Below are positions 1-7,323 of a stretch of 64,000 nucleotides of DNA, piece by piece. The stretch comes from Actinomadura rifamycini DSM 43936 (GTDB lineage: Bacteria > Actinomycetota > Actinomycetes > Streptosporangiales > Streptosporangiaceae), in assembly GCF_000425065.1 (NCBI RefSeq), contig NZ_AULB01000018.1, positions 1 to 64,000 of the forward strand, given 5' to 3'. The notes under the pieces are model-generated. The model had not been told where the DNA came from and did no database searches. It worked only from the letters and a program-made list of their open reading frames with translations. Positions within the stretch are counted from its first letter, which is position 1, and each line of letters opens with the position of its first letter. Made by a program: the position numbers and the translations under genes.

Positions 1-145
1 AGTACGCCAGCGTCATCAGCGCCTGCATGCCCGCCGTCAGTGCCCGGCCCTTGCTGCCGGCCTGCTTGCGGTGGCGGCCGACGACCCCGGTCACGTACTG
101 CAGCGTCTGACGCGACAACGGCAGCGAAGAACGGTAGAAAAGCAT
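1..145 (-). CDS. IS5-like transposase, N-terminal fragment (runs off the left edge)
   Basis: The visible 48 residues begin MLFYRSSLPLSRQTLQYV and continue with a basic Arg/Lys-rich helix and a QALMTLAY segment. This resembles the N-terminal helical region of actinomycete IS5-type transposases. The ATG lies at 145-143 and the frame stays open to base 1. The catalytic DDE domain would lie outside the window, so completeness cannot be judged. The IS end should fall between about 150 and 240, but I could not identify terminal inverted repeats or a target duplication with only one end visible. Confidence 0.6.
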   Translation of the reverse strand, partial: MLFYRSSLPLSRQTLQYVTGVVGRHRKQAGSKGRALTAGMQALMTLAY

Positions 146-204
146 GTGAAGCCTCTGGTGGGATCGGGCGGGGGTGAGAGACCACCCGTCCTACCAGGGC
201 TTCT

Positions 205-453
205 TTACGTTCCAGGGCCCGCCACACCGCCCGCGATCATGATGTGATCACGCACCGTCGGACGCTGCTGGAAAAGGTTCAGTTTGTCCGGCCTCTTATC
301 CCAGTCGCGTTCTCGCTCCTCCCGGTACGACAGGACGTCTTGGAGGGCTCCGTCCGCAAGCCGAAAGGCCCCCTGGCAACCGTGCCTGGCGCCACCGCAT
401 GGGCATTTGCAACCGGGTTTCCTGGCGTTTGCACAGCTCGCGTTGTGGGCCAT
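205..453 (-). CDS. Cys-rich small protein, possibly truncated by the neighbouring IS
   Basis: The 82-residue product starts MAHNASCANARKPGCKCPCG and continues GGARHG. The close spacing of Cys-x-Asn-Ala-Arg and Cys-x-Cys-x-Cys-Gly-Gly suggests metal (zinc) binding. I recognise this N-terminal pattern from uncharacterised actinobacterial proteins that, from memory, are usually longer. The C-terminal residues (AGGVAGPGT) look unrelated to the rest, and the frame ends about 60 bp from the transposase start. Truncation by IS insertion is therefore likely but not proven. Function unknown. Confidence 0.5.
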   Translation of the reverse strand: MAHNASCANARKPGCKCPCGGARHGCQGAFRLADGALQDVLSYREERERDWDKRPDKLNLFQQRPTVRDHIMIAGGVAGPGT

Positions 454-574
454 GCGCCTCTCCGGGAACTCGACTGCAAAAGCGCATCATGCAAGCCCCG
501 GAGTATGGAGAAAAGTCTCCGGTTGGAGAGACATGTCTAATGGTCGACGTGCCGGTGGCGTCCGGGCGGCGGTG

Positions 575-973
575 TCAGAGGGCGGGTTGGAGGGGTGGGG
601 GTAGGGGGTGGTGGAGGGCTCGGGGGAGGGACGGGTAGGGGCGGAGGCCGTGTTCGGGGGCGGTGGCGGCGAGGACGTCGGCGACCCGGGGGCGGGGGGC
701 GGCGAGGCGCATCGAGACGCCCCGGGCCAGTGCGCGGTGCGAGGCACTGATCAGGGCGGACAGGCCGGCGGCGTCGCAGAAGCCCAGGTGGGCCAGGTCG
801 AGGACGACGGTCTTGTGGTCGGAGTCCATGAGCGCCAGCAGTTCCTCGTGGAGGGCGGGCGCGGTCTCCAGGTCGAGATCCCCTTGCAGGGCGACGACGG
901 TGTATTCGGGTCCGCGCACGACGGACAGGACGACCGTCGGGTGGATGTCGATGTGGCCTTGGGTCGTGGACAT
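575..973 (-). CDS. STAS-domain anti-sigma factor antagonist-like protein
   Basis: A 132-residue single STAS domain. The strand 'VVALQGDLDLETAPAL' and the helix-capping motif 'LGFCDAAGLSAL' match anti-anti-sigma factors of the SpoIIAA/RsbV class, which bind an anti-sigma kinase in the cytoplasm. In the classical family the phospho-acceptor is the Ser after Asp (DSSG). Here the loop reads DAAG, so that Ser is absent and phospho-switching by the usual route is unlikely. The C-terminal about 15 residues are Pro/Leu rich. The start is the ATG before STTQGHID. No sigma or anti-sigma gene lies nearby, so the partner is unknown. Confidence 0.8.
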   Translation of the reverse strand: MSTTQGHIDIHPTVVLSVVRGPEYTVVALQGDLDLETAPALHEELLALMDSDHKTVVLDLAHLGFCDAAGLSALISASHRALARGVSMRLAAPRPRVADVLAATAPEHGLRPYPSLPRALHHPLPPPLQPAL

Positions 974-1068
974 GGTGCCCTCCGGCCGCGGGGCTGGTCG
1001 CGGACGGGCGGAGTTCGACCCCGCGGCACTACCGACGCTACGCCTCGCGCGGGCAATGGGCGGCAAAG

Positions 1069-1368
1069 TCAGAGGGCCTCGGCGGTCCAGCTCCAGGTGC
1101 CGTCCTCGTGTTCCGCGCGGATGAGGTGCGCGCCGCTCGAGTCCGCGAGTTCGGCGACGGCCCGGGCCAGGCGGCGGTGGAAGTCGGGGGGCGGGTGGCC
1201 GCTCCCGGACGAGCCTTCCAGCAGGGTCACGCTGACCTTCGCCTCGTCGCGGAGCTGGGCGGTCAGCCGGCCGGTGCCGTCCATCCGGAACATCACGATC
1301 GCGTCGGCACGGACCATGTCGCAGCCGTCGGCCGCGGAGATCCATACTTCGGGCGCCCCTCCGCCCAT
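1069..1368 (-). CDS. Hypothetical protein (99 aa)
   Basis: The protein begins MGGGAPEVWISAADGCDMVR and has a predicted beta-rich first half ('AIVMFRMDGTGRLTAQLR') followed by an amphipathic helix ('HRRLARAVAELADSSG'). An AGGAG-type ribosome binding site precedes the ATG. It lies between the STAS gene and the MerR-like gene on the same strand, but a hairpin at 1416-1445 separates it from the latter. I do not recognise the family. The regular alternation of strand and helix and the good RBS support a real gene. Confidence 0.65.
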   Translation of the reverse strand: MGGGAPEVWISAADGCDMVRADAIVMFRMDGTGRLTAQLRDEAKVSVTLLEGSSGSGHPPPDFHRRLARAVAELADSSGAHLIRAEHEDGTWSWTAEAL

Positions 1369-1415
1369 GGTGATCGTCTCCTGAGTCGGAAGCCCTACCC
1401 CTTCAAGATAGGCGA

Positions 1416-1445
1416 CGCCGCCCCTGGGGACGTCCGGGGGCGGCG
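1416..1445 (-). terminator. GC-rich hairpin after the MerR-like gene
   Basis: A 9-bp perfect stem (CGCCGCCCC / GGGGCGGCG) with a 12-nt loop begins 3 bp beyond the stop codon of the MerR-like gene. There is no U-tract, as is common for actinomycete terminators. Confidence 0.6.
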
Positions 1446-1448
1446 GGT

Positions 1449-1823
1449 CTACTCGGGGCGGCGGTCCCGCTGGAGCCGGGCGTTGATGCGCTGGGCTTCG
1501 GCGAGCTGGTCTTCGAGGATGATGATGCGGCAGGCCGCGTCCAGCGGGGTGCCCTGGTCGACCAGGTCGCGGGCGCGCTGGGCCAGGCGGAGCTGGTAGC
1601 GGGAGTAGCGGCGGTGGCCGCCGGCGGACCGCTGCGGCACGAACAGCTTGGCGGTGTCGAGGCTGCGCAGGAAGGCCGGGGTCACGCCGAGCATCTCGGC
1701 GGCGCGGCCCATGCTGTAGGCCGGGTAGTCGTCGTCGTCGAGCTTGTCTTCGAGCCCGTCGTCGGGGTCGGCCCCGTGCGGGGCGTGCTGGTCGCCGGTC
1801 CGGGCCGGCCGGGGTGCTCTCAC
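1449..1823 (-). CDS. MerR/HspR-like helix-turn-helix regulator
   Basis: A 124-residue protein. An acidic N-terminus (DPDDGLEDKLDDDDYPA) precedes a MerR-type winged helix: 'YSMGRAAEMLGVTPAFLRSL' as the HTH and 'RSAGGHRRYSRYQLRL' as the wing. It ends in a coiled-coil helix with 'IIILEDQLAEAQRINARLQ'. The GGHRRYS wing and the ILEDQLAEA helix are typical of the HspR-like actinobacterial subgroup. I chose the GTG at 1823 because GGAAGG lies 4-5 nt upstream. No Cys-rich effector domain is present, so metal or redox sensing is unlikely. Target genes are unknown. Confidence 0.8.
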   Translation of the reverse strand: MRAPRPARTGDQHAPHGADPDDGLEDKLDDDDYPAYSMGRAAEMLGVTPAFLRSLDTAKLFVPQRSAGGHRRYSRYQLRLAQRARDLVDQGTPLDAACRIIILEDQLAEAQRINARLQRDRRPE

Positions 1824-1871
1824 AAAACCTTCCGTACTGCTCGGGGAACTGCCGGTCGGGAAACGCAACGG

Positions 1872-1903
1872 GGGCCCCGGCGCCGATTGCGGCGCCGGGG
1901 CCC
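1872..1903. terminator. Strong 13-bp inverted repeat in an otherwise empty gap
   Basis: A perfect 13-bp stem (GGGCCCCGGCGCC) with a 6-nt loop GATTGC lies about 50 bp upstream of the MerR-like start and 440 bp beyond the winged-helix gene. It could terminate transcription arriving from 2342 or act as an mRNA element. The rest of 1824-2341 shows no gene I can support. Confidence 0.45.
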
Positions 1904-2341
1904 AGAGGTACAACACCATCTACCCGGCCCCGAAGGGCGGGTCTTCCGCGTCAGCCGTCCCGACCGGGACGGGTGCGCAGGGATCGCGGATGCGTGACCG
2001 TAGACCACCGTCCAATCTGTGGAACTGCGGTACCCGAGCGGCGTGACTGGAGCCTGCTGCGGGCGATCCCGATGGCGCCGGACCCTCCTTTCCTCGACAT
2101 CACTTCCGGTACTGCGTGTTCCTCTTGTTCCGGCGACCCGGTGGCCGCCGGTCGGACCGGGTGCCGGAGCCCCTTCCACTGCGCTGGCCCCGGCACGCTC
2201 GGCCTGTTCCATCCAAACCTGCCGGCAGTTCGTCCTCTGCCGCTTCTCTTGGACTTGTCTCTCTTCGATGACACATACCGTACCCGATGCGGGCGCGAAT
2301 ATCTACCTCGGTCACTACAGGTTTTCGTAGATCGCCGTTCG

Positions 2342-3427
2342 TCAGTCGGCCAGGCGGGCGCGCTGGGAGTCGCAGTCGGTGAGGAAGGACGCCAGGTGCT
2401 CGGCTTCTTCGAGGACGGCCGTCCGGTCGGGCGCGGGGAGGCGGCGCAGCGGGGTCACGGTGACGGTGTCCCCGTCGAGGGCCCAGGTGGCGGCGACGCG
2501 GCCGTCGACGAGGACGGCGCGCTCGCCGGCGACCGAGATGCCGCGGTGCGCGTCGTCGATGATGCGGCCGCGGTCGTGGTAGCCGAGGATCGCGTTGTCG
2601 AACGCCGGGAGGAAGCGGACGGGGGCGGGGGTGTCCGGGTCGGGGCGCGGGGCGTCCGGGAGGTCGAGCAGCTCGCGGCCCCGGCCGTCCCGGAAGGCGA
2701 CGAGCTCGCCGCGGACGGCCTTGACGGCGGCGGGCAGCCCGGCGAGGCCGGACCAGGCGCGGAGGTCGGACGTGGACGCGGGGCCGAACGCGGCGAGGTA
2801 GCGGCGGACGAGCGCCTGCCCGACCGGGTCCGCGGGGTCGGTCGGCAGCGGGTCGATGTCGCGGCCGAGCCAGGACGCGACGCTCACGTTGCGGACGCCC
2901 GCCTTGGTGCGCCACAACCCGCGCGGGGGCGCCTGCACCACCGGGACGAGCGCGGCGACCAGCATCTCGCCGATCGCGCGGCGGGACGGCACCGGACGGT
3001 CGAGGGCCTGCACGAGTTCGGTCGTCGTGCGGGCGCGTCCGTCCGCCAGCACCGCGCGGCCCGCGGCGGCGAGGTCGTCCAGGTCGGTGTCGGCGAGCTC
3101 GCGGCGGTAGACGCCGAGGACGCGCTGCCGCAGCATCGCGTGGTGCCGGGCGCGCCAGGCGAGGGCGTCGGCGGCGGTGACGAGGTGGACGGTCCGGCGC
3201 ATGAGGTGCATGCGGACGGCGGCGCGGGCGGTGAGGGCGGTCGAGAGGTTCGCCGGGTCGAACGCGCGCAGCCGGGTCCAGAGGCCGGTGAACGGTTCCT
3301 GCGGCTCCTGGGCCTGGAGGCCGCAGAGGTGCGCGATCGCGTCGGGCGCCGGCAGGTCGGCGCGTTCGAGGAGGAGCTGCCGGGCGAGCGTCGCGCGGTT
3401 GAGGGCCCGGTCGTCCAGGACGGTCAT
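2342..3427 (-). CDS. Winged-helix DNA-binding domain protein (HTH_42 / AlkX-YcaQ-like)
   Basis: A 361-residue protein of the winged-helix family that includes DNA-glycosylase-like YcaQ and AlkZ homologues. Family signatures visible are the N-terminal 'LARQLLLERAD', the 'HLCGLQAQEPQEPFTGLWTR' segment, 'RMHLMRRTVHLV', and the C-terminal 'VRFLPAFDNAILGYHDR'. The full family length is present. The QxQ dipeptide associated with glycosylase activity in AlkZ proteins appears here as LQAQ, so catalytic activity is possible but not shown. It is read in the same direction as the VOC gene upstream, 63 bp apart. Confidence 0.8.
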   Translation of the reverse strand: MTVLDDRALNRATLARQLLLERADLPAPDAIAHLCGLQAQEPQEPFTGLWTRLRAFDPANLSTALTARAAVRMHLMRRTVHLVTAADALAWRARHHAMLRQRVLGVYRRELADTDLDDLAAAGRAVLADGRARTTTELVQALDRPVPSRRAIGEMLVAALVPVVQAPPRGLWRTKAGVRNVSVASWLGRDIDPLPTDPADPVGQALVRRYLAAFGPASTSDLRAWSGLAGLPAAVKAVRGELVAFRDGRGRELLDLPDAPRPDPDTPAPVRFLPAFDNAILGYHDRGRIIDDAHRGISVAGERAVLVDGRVAATWALDGDTVTVTPLRRLPAPDRTAVLEEAEHLASFLTDCDSQRARLAD

Positions 3428-3490
3428 CTGCGGCCTCGTGTTCTCGGGGGCGGTCCGCCCGCCGTCCGGTGGACGGCGGGCGGGGTTCGA

Positions 3491-3916
3491 TCAGGACGCG
3501 GCGTACTCGCTGACGATGTCGAGCACCCAGGTGACGCCGAAGCGGTCCTTGAGCATCCCGTAGAGGGGCGCCCACTGCGCCGGGCCGAGCGGCTGGACGA
3601 CGGTCGCGCCGTCGGCGAGCTTGTCCCAGTACGCGGTGATCTCATCGGCGTCGTCGCCGCGGACCGAGACGAAGAACGCGTTCTCCCCCGGGTTCCACGG
3701 CTGGGCGGACGGCACGTCGTAGGCCATCACCCGGAAGCCGTTGTCGGCGTCCACCTGGCCCCACGTGACGTTGTCGGCGTCGGCCTCGTCCTGGACGTTG
3801 CCGGTGTCCTTGTACGTGACGACGGCGAGGTCGCCGCCGAACACGGACTGGTAGAAGGTGAGCGCCGCGCGGGCGTCGCCGCGGAAGTTGAGGTGGGTCA
3901 CTGCCTTGACCGGCAT
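3491..3916 (-). CDS. VOC-superfamily PhnB/glyoxalase-like protein
   Basis: The 141 residues carry the PhnB/3-demethylubiquinone-9 methyltransferase-like fold: 'THLNFRGDARAALTFYQSVF', then 'FFVSVRGDDADEITAYWDKL', and 'DRFGVTWVLDI' at the end. These proteins are usually metal-binding dimers of uncertain substrate. The gene is divergent from the WYL-domain regulator, with 88 bp between the starts. That arrangement is common for these two families and suggests regulation by the WYL protein (inference). The ATG before PVKAVTHLNF gives the standard family length. Confidence 0.85.
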   Translation of the reverse strand: MPVKAVTHLNFRGDARAALTFYQSVFGGDLAVVTYKDTGNVQDEADADNVTWGQVDADNGFRVMAYDVPSAQPWNPGENAFFVSVRGDDADEITAYWDKLADGATVVQPLGPAQWAPLYGMLKDRFGVTWVLDIVSEYAAS

Positions 3917-4004
3917 ATTCGGCTCCTTGGTCGTTCGGTTCGCGTCCCACAGTGGCAGCGGTAGCGGACAGGGTGTGGCCGCTACTTGCGGGAGAATGGC
4001 GGAC

Positions 4005-4985
4005 ATGCAGAAAACTTCGGCGCGGCTGCTGGCGCTGCTCTCGCTGCTGCAGACGCGCCGGGACTGGCCGGGGGCGCTGCTGGCGGAGCGGCTGGACATC
4101 AGCCCGCGGACGGTGCGCCGGGACGTCGACCGGCTGCGCGAGCTCGGGTACCCGGTCGTCGCGGTCAAGGGGCCGGACGGCGGGTACCGGCTGGACGCGG
4201 GCGCGGAGCTGCCCCCGCTGCTGTTCGACGACGAGCAGGCCGTCGCCCTCGCCGTCGCGCTGCAGACGGCCGTCACGAGCGGCGCGGGGATCGAGGAGGC
4301 GGCGGCGCGCGCGCTGGCGACCGTCCGGCAGGTGATGCCGGCCCGGTTGCGGTACCGGGTGGACACGCTGCGGGTCACGGCCGTCGAGCCGCCGGGGCGT
4401 CCGCGGGCCGACGGCGGGGTGCTCGCGGCGGTCGGCGCCGCCGTCCGGGCGCGCGAGGTGCTCCGGTTCGGCTACCGCGACGCGACGCGCCGGGTGGAGC
4501 CGCACCATCTGGTGACGTGGGGCGGCCGCTGGTACCTCGTCGCCTGGGACCTCGACCGGGACGACTGGCGCACCTTCCGCGCGGACCGGATCGTCCCGCG
4601 CGTCCCCACCGGCCCCCGCTTCGCGCCGCGCGAGCTGCCCGCGGACGACGTCGCCGCGTTCGTCACCGAGCGGTTCCGGGGCGGCGCGGACGACTGGCCG
4701 TGCCGGGGCGAGGTGGTCCTGGACCTGCCGGCCGGGGAGGTGTCCCCGTTCGCCCCGGACGGGGTCGTCGAGGCGCTCGGGCCGGACCGCTGCCGCCTGG
4801 TCCTCGGGTCGTGGTCGTGGACGGGCCTGGCCGCGGCGGTCGGGCGGTTCGACGCGGACATCGAGGTCGTCGGCCCGGCGGAGCTGCGGGACGCCTTCGC
4901 GCGCCTCGCCCGCCGCTACGCGGACGCCGCGGGCGTCGCGGGCGTCAGCCCTCCCGCCTGGCCGCGGCATTCCGCCTCCGGATGA
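4005..4985 (+). CDS. YafY-type HTH/WYL-domain transcriptional regulator
   Basis: A 326-residue protein. The N-terminal DeoR-like winged helix includes 'LDISPRTVRRDVDRLRELGY' and the wing 'VKGPDGGYRL'. The central WYL domain carries 'GGRWYLVAWDLDRDDWRTFR', and a WCX-like C-terminal domain follows. WYL domains bind small ligands or nucleic acid. I prefer the ATG at 4005 (MQKTSARLLALL) because GGAG lies 10 nt upstream; an in-frame ATG at 3996 sits too close to that site. Control of the divergent PhnB-like gene is likely. Confidence 0.85.
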   Translation: MQKTSARLLALLSLLQTRRDWPGALLAERLDISPRTVRRDVDRLRELGYPVVAVKGPDGGYRLDAGAELPPLLFDDEQAVALAVALQTAVTSGAGIEEAAARALATVRQVMPARLRYRVDTLRVTAVEPPGRPRADGGVLAAVGAAVRAREVLRFGYRDATRRVEPHHLVTWGGRWYLVAWDLDRDDWRTFRADRIVPRVPTGPRFAPRELPADDVAAFVTERFRGGADDWPCRGEVVLDLPAGEVSPFAPDGVVEALGPDRCRLVLGSWSWTGLAAAVGRFDADIEVVGPAELRDAFARLARRYADAAGVAGVSPPAWPRHSASG

Positions 4986-4989
4986 CCTC

Positions 4990-5577
4990 GTCGCGCGCAG
5001 CGCGGCCGGGCCGCCGGGCGGGGTCGGCCAGGCGGCGACGGGCTGCGTCTGGAGCTGCACCTCGCGCCGGACGGCCCGGACCCGTCGGAGCCCGCGGCGG
5101 CCGTACCCGTCCCGGTGCGGCGCCGCGTCCGCACCGGGCGGCGTGTCCTGCTCACCGTCCCGCCCGACGCCGCGGCGGCCCCCGTCGTGTGGGCGTCGTC
5201 CCACCGGGAGCGGGGCGCCCTCGACGGGTACGCGCTCGCCCCGGCCACCCTCGAAGGACGCCTACCCGGTGGTGCGGCTGCGCTTCGACCTGGACCTGTC
5301 GGTCCGCCGGCCGCTGCCGGCCGGCGCCGCGCCGCTCGTGACGGTCACCGCCGCGTCCGTCGGGTACGTGCTGGCGGTGCTGGTCCGGCCCGTCCGCCAG
5401 GTGCCGGTGTTCTTCGTCCTGCTGTTCTCCCCGTCGCGTTCCCGGCGGACCGGCTGCCCGGCCGGTTCCGCGCGCTGCACGACGTGCTGCTCGCGTGGCG
5501 CGCGCTCGGCGTCGCGGTCGGCCTCCGCACCCTCGTCCGCCGCGAGGCGCCGGGCGCCCGGGATCGGCGGTCAGAGA
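4990..5577 (+). pseudogene. Frame-broken coding remnant at the left edge of the defence island
   Basis: The GC-rich stretch reads as protein-like sequence that shifts frame. One frame gives 'GLRLELHLAPDGPDP', 'VRRRVRTGRRVLLTVPP' and 'VVWASSHRERGALDGYALA'. A second gives 'AYPVVRLRFDLDLSVRR' and 'VTAASVGYVLAVLVRPVRQV'. A third gives 'LPGRFRALHDVLLAWRALG'. None forms an intact gene with a ribosome binding site. The last segment runs straight into the low-GC island at about 5570. It looks like a decayed gene interrupted by the island. I do not recognise the parent family. Confidence 0.45.
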
Positions 5578-7323
5578 TCATTCGACGGAGAAGAAGCCCA
5601 GATCAGGGGCCTCGGGCGTGCCCACCATCAGGCCGCGGTCGAGCAGGGTATTGAACTCTTCACAACTCGTCTCCGGGAGAAGGACGCACGAGTGACAGGC
5701 GGCACGGTTCAGGTTGTCGACACCGCCGCTGTCCGATTCGATGCACAAAGGGTCGGCGGAACACCAGGACATCCGATCGATGGCCCGGCCCACCGACGAG
5801 GCCAGTTGCCCCGACTCGACCTGCGCAACGATGCCTCCCAGACTTCCGGCGGAGTCGCTGGTGGCCGTATAGATCAAGAAGCCGGACATTCCGTCGGACA
5901 CGTACAGGCGCTCGCGCAGCGAGGCCGTTGGGTACCCCGAGTCCAGACTCCATTCGTTGATGATCGCGTGCGCCAACGTGTGGATCATGACGAGTCTGGG
6001 CGTGATCTCTCTGTCGGCGGCGCGGCCGAGCCGCTCGAAACGCTCACGGTAAGCGGTGTCGATGGGGGCCAGGCGCGCCCGAACTCCGGGACGCGATTCC
6101 CACTCCGTGAGTCGACCGGCGTCCAACCTGAGGAAGACGCCCTCGCCGATGACTTCGATCGCGGGCAACCAGTCGGGACGGTTCTCGGTCGCGTAGAGCG
6201 CCGCCGAGCCCGTGGGATTCGCCGAGCCGGGCGCGGCCAGGCGGGTGAACCCGGTGAGAACGCGCACCTCCCGCAGCCGTTTGACCCGCATCACCTTGTC
6301 GATCGCGAGTTCCGCCGCGACGGCGTCGTCCTCCTCCCAGGGGACGCAGACGAAGTCCTGTTTGCCCCCTTTTTCTTCGGTAGGCCTGGTCAGAGCCTGG
6401 TACTCGTCGTTTTTCAAAGCCCCATCGGAGGTGTCCAGGTGACCGGCCTCCATCTCGCGGCGTCGCTCCACGGCCTGCATGATCTCTTCGACGCCGAACA
6501 GCCGGTGTCGGTCGAGCTCCAGCTCTTCGAGGCGGTCGCGCAGGTCCGGCGCTTTCCTGAGAGATCTCCAGTGGCGCTCCACCAGCCTCTGGACGCCCTC
6601 GGACCAAGGCGGGATCGACAGCGCGGAACGCACGTCGGAGAACCACACGCCGGACGCTCCTCGCTGCATCGCCCGCGGTTGTTCCGCGCAATCTTCCGCC
6701 GGTACGTCACCGAGCCAGGGGCGCCGCCCCGTGCATGTGCTGATGCCCTTCAGAGCCCCCTTGCTCAGGGCGCCCTCCATGGTGACCGGGCGCACACCGC
6801 AGGAACAGGAAATCTCGATGTCACCGAGTGAAGCACTGCGGCCCGTGGCCTTCAGCTTCATTTCGTGCCGTCGCCCTTCGCCCCCCGTTACGTCGCCGCC
6901 CTTGTGAAGCCAGCGGAAGTAGGGAAAGTCGTCGATGTGGCCAGCGGCGCAGCAGACGACGAACCGGGACGGCACCAGTTCGCGATCGCACTCCCTGCAC
7001 TTCGCCGGGCTTCGGGACGCACCGAAGAACTTGGCCTTTGCCAGTCGATTGCATTCCGGGCAGGAAAGAATCTCCGGGAAGCGAATGACGGGGACGTCCC
7101 CGTACTTGTCGTTGTCGGACGCCGGCGGCAGCCGGAAGCCTCGCACTCCGAACTCTTTTTGCAGCCGAGGCTCATGGACGATCTGGTCGAAGGGGCCGAC
7201 TTCGGGCCAGCGGTCGAGCCCGGCCACCATGAACGACTCGCCGCCGACCGCGATCAGCGAACCGACCCCATAGGTCGTGATGAGCTGGGCTCGCCGGACA
7301 CCCCCGATGGGCTTCCCCTTCAC
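5578..7323 (-). CDS. drmB: DrmB-like DUF1998 zinc protein
   Basis: A 581-residue protein starting at a GTG with a G-rich ribosome binding site. The N-terminus 'GVRRAQLITTYGVGSLIAV' is the characteristic DrmB opening. CPEC near residue 88 and CREC near 109 form a zinc ribbon, and 'VVCCAAGHIDDFPYFRWLHK' follows. The C-terminal DUF1998 module has 'HTLAHAIINEWSLDSGYP' and the signature CHSC...PETSCEEFN...LLDRGLM. In DISARM, DrmB partners DrmA to form a DNA-translocating complex. Here the two genes overlap by 4 bp (GTGA), which fits a stoichiometric complex. It is the last gene of a coupled four-gene operon. Confidence 0.85.
   Translation of the reverse strand: MKGKPIGGVRRAQLITTYGVGSLIAVGGESFMVAGLDRWPEVGPFDQIVHEPRLQKEFGVRGFRLPPASDNDKYGDVPVIRFPEILSCPECNRLAKAKFFGASRSPAKCRECDRELVPSRFVVCCAAGHIDDFPYFRWLHKGGDVTGGEGRRHEMKLKATGRSASLGDIEISCSCGVRPVTMEGALSKGALKGISTCTGRRPWLGDVPAEDCAEQPRAMQRGASGVWFSDVRSALSIPPWSEGVQRLVERHWRSLRKAPDLRDRLEELELDRHRLFGVEEIMQAVERRREMEAGHLDTSDGALKNDEYQALTRPTEEKGGKQDFVCVPWEEDDAVAAELAIDKVMRVKRLREVRVLTGFTRLAAPGSANPTGSAALYATENRPDWLPAIEVIGEGVFLRLDAGRLTEWESRPGVRARLAPIDTAYRERFERLGRAADREITPRLVMIHTLAHAIINEWSLDSGYPTASLRERLYVSDGMSGFLIYTATSDSAGSLGGIVAQVESGQLASSVGRAIDRMSWCSADPLCIESDSGGVDNLNRAACHSCVLLPETSCEEFNTLLDRGLMVGTPEAPDLGFFSVE

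Noticed and set aside
1951..2274. 107-codon minus-strand frame beginning at a GTG
   Set aside because: No ribosome binding site, an unbalanced Arg/Ser/Pro composition and no recognisable fold. I treat the region as intergenic.
1814..3964. Very long plus-strand frame (716 codons) across the winged-helix and VOC genes
   Set aside because: It is the low-complexity opposite-strand shadow of two well-recognised minus-strand genes and has no domain or ribosome binding site.
3996..4004. Alternative ATG for the WYL regulator at 3996
   Set aside because: The GGAG site is only 1 nt away, which is too close. The ATG at 4005 has workable spacing.
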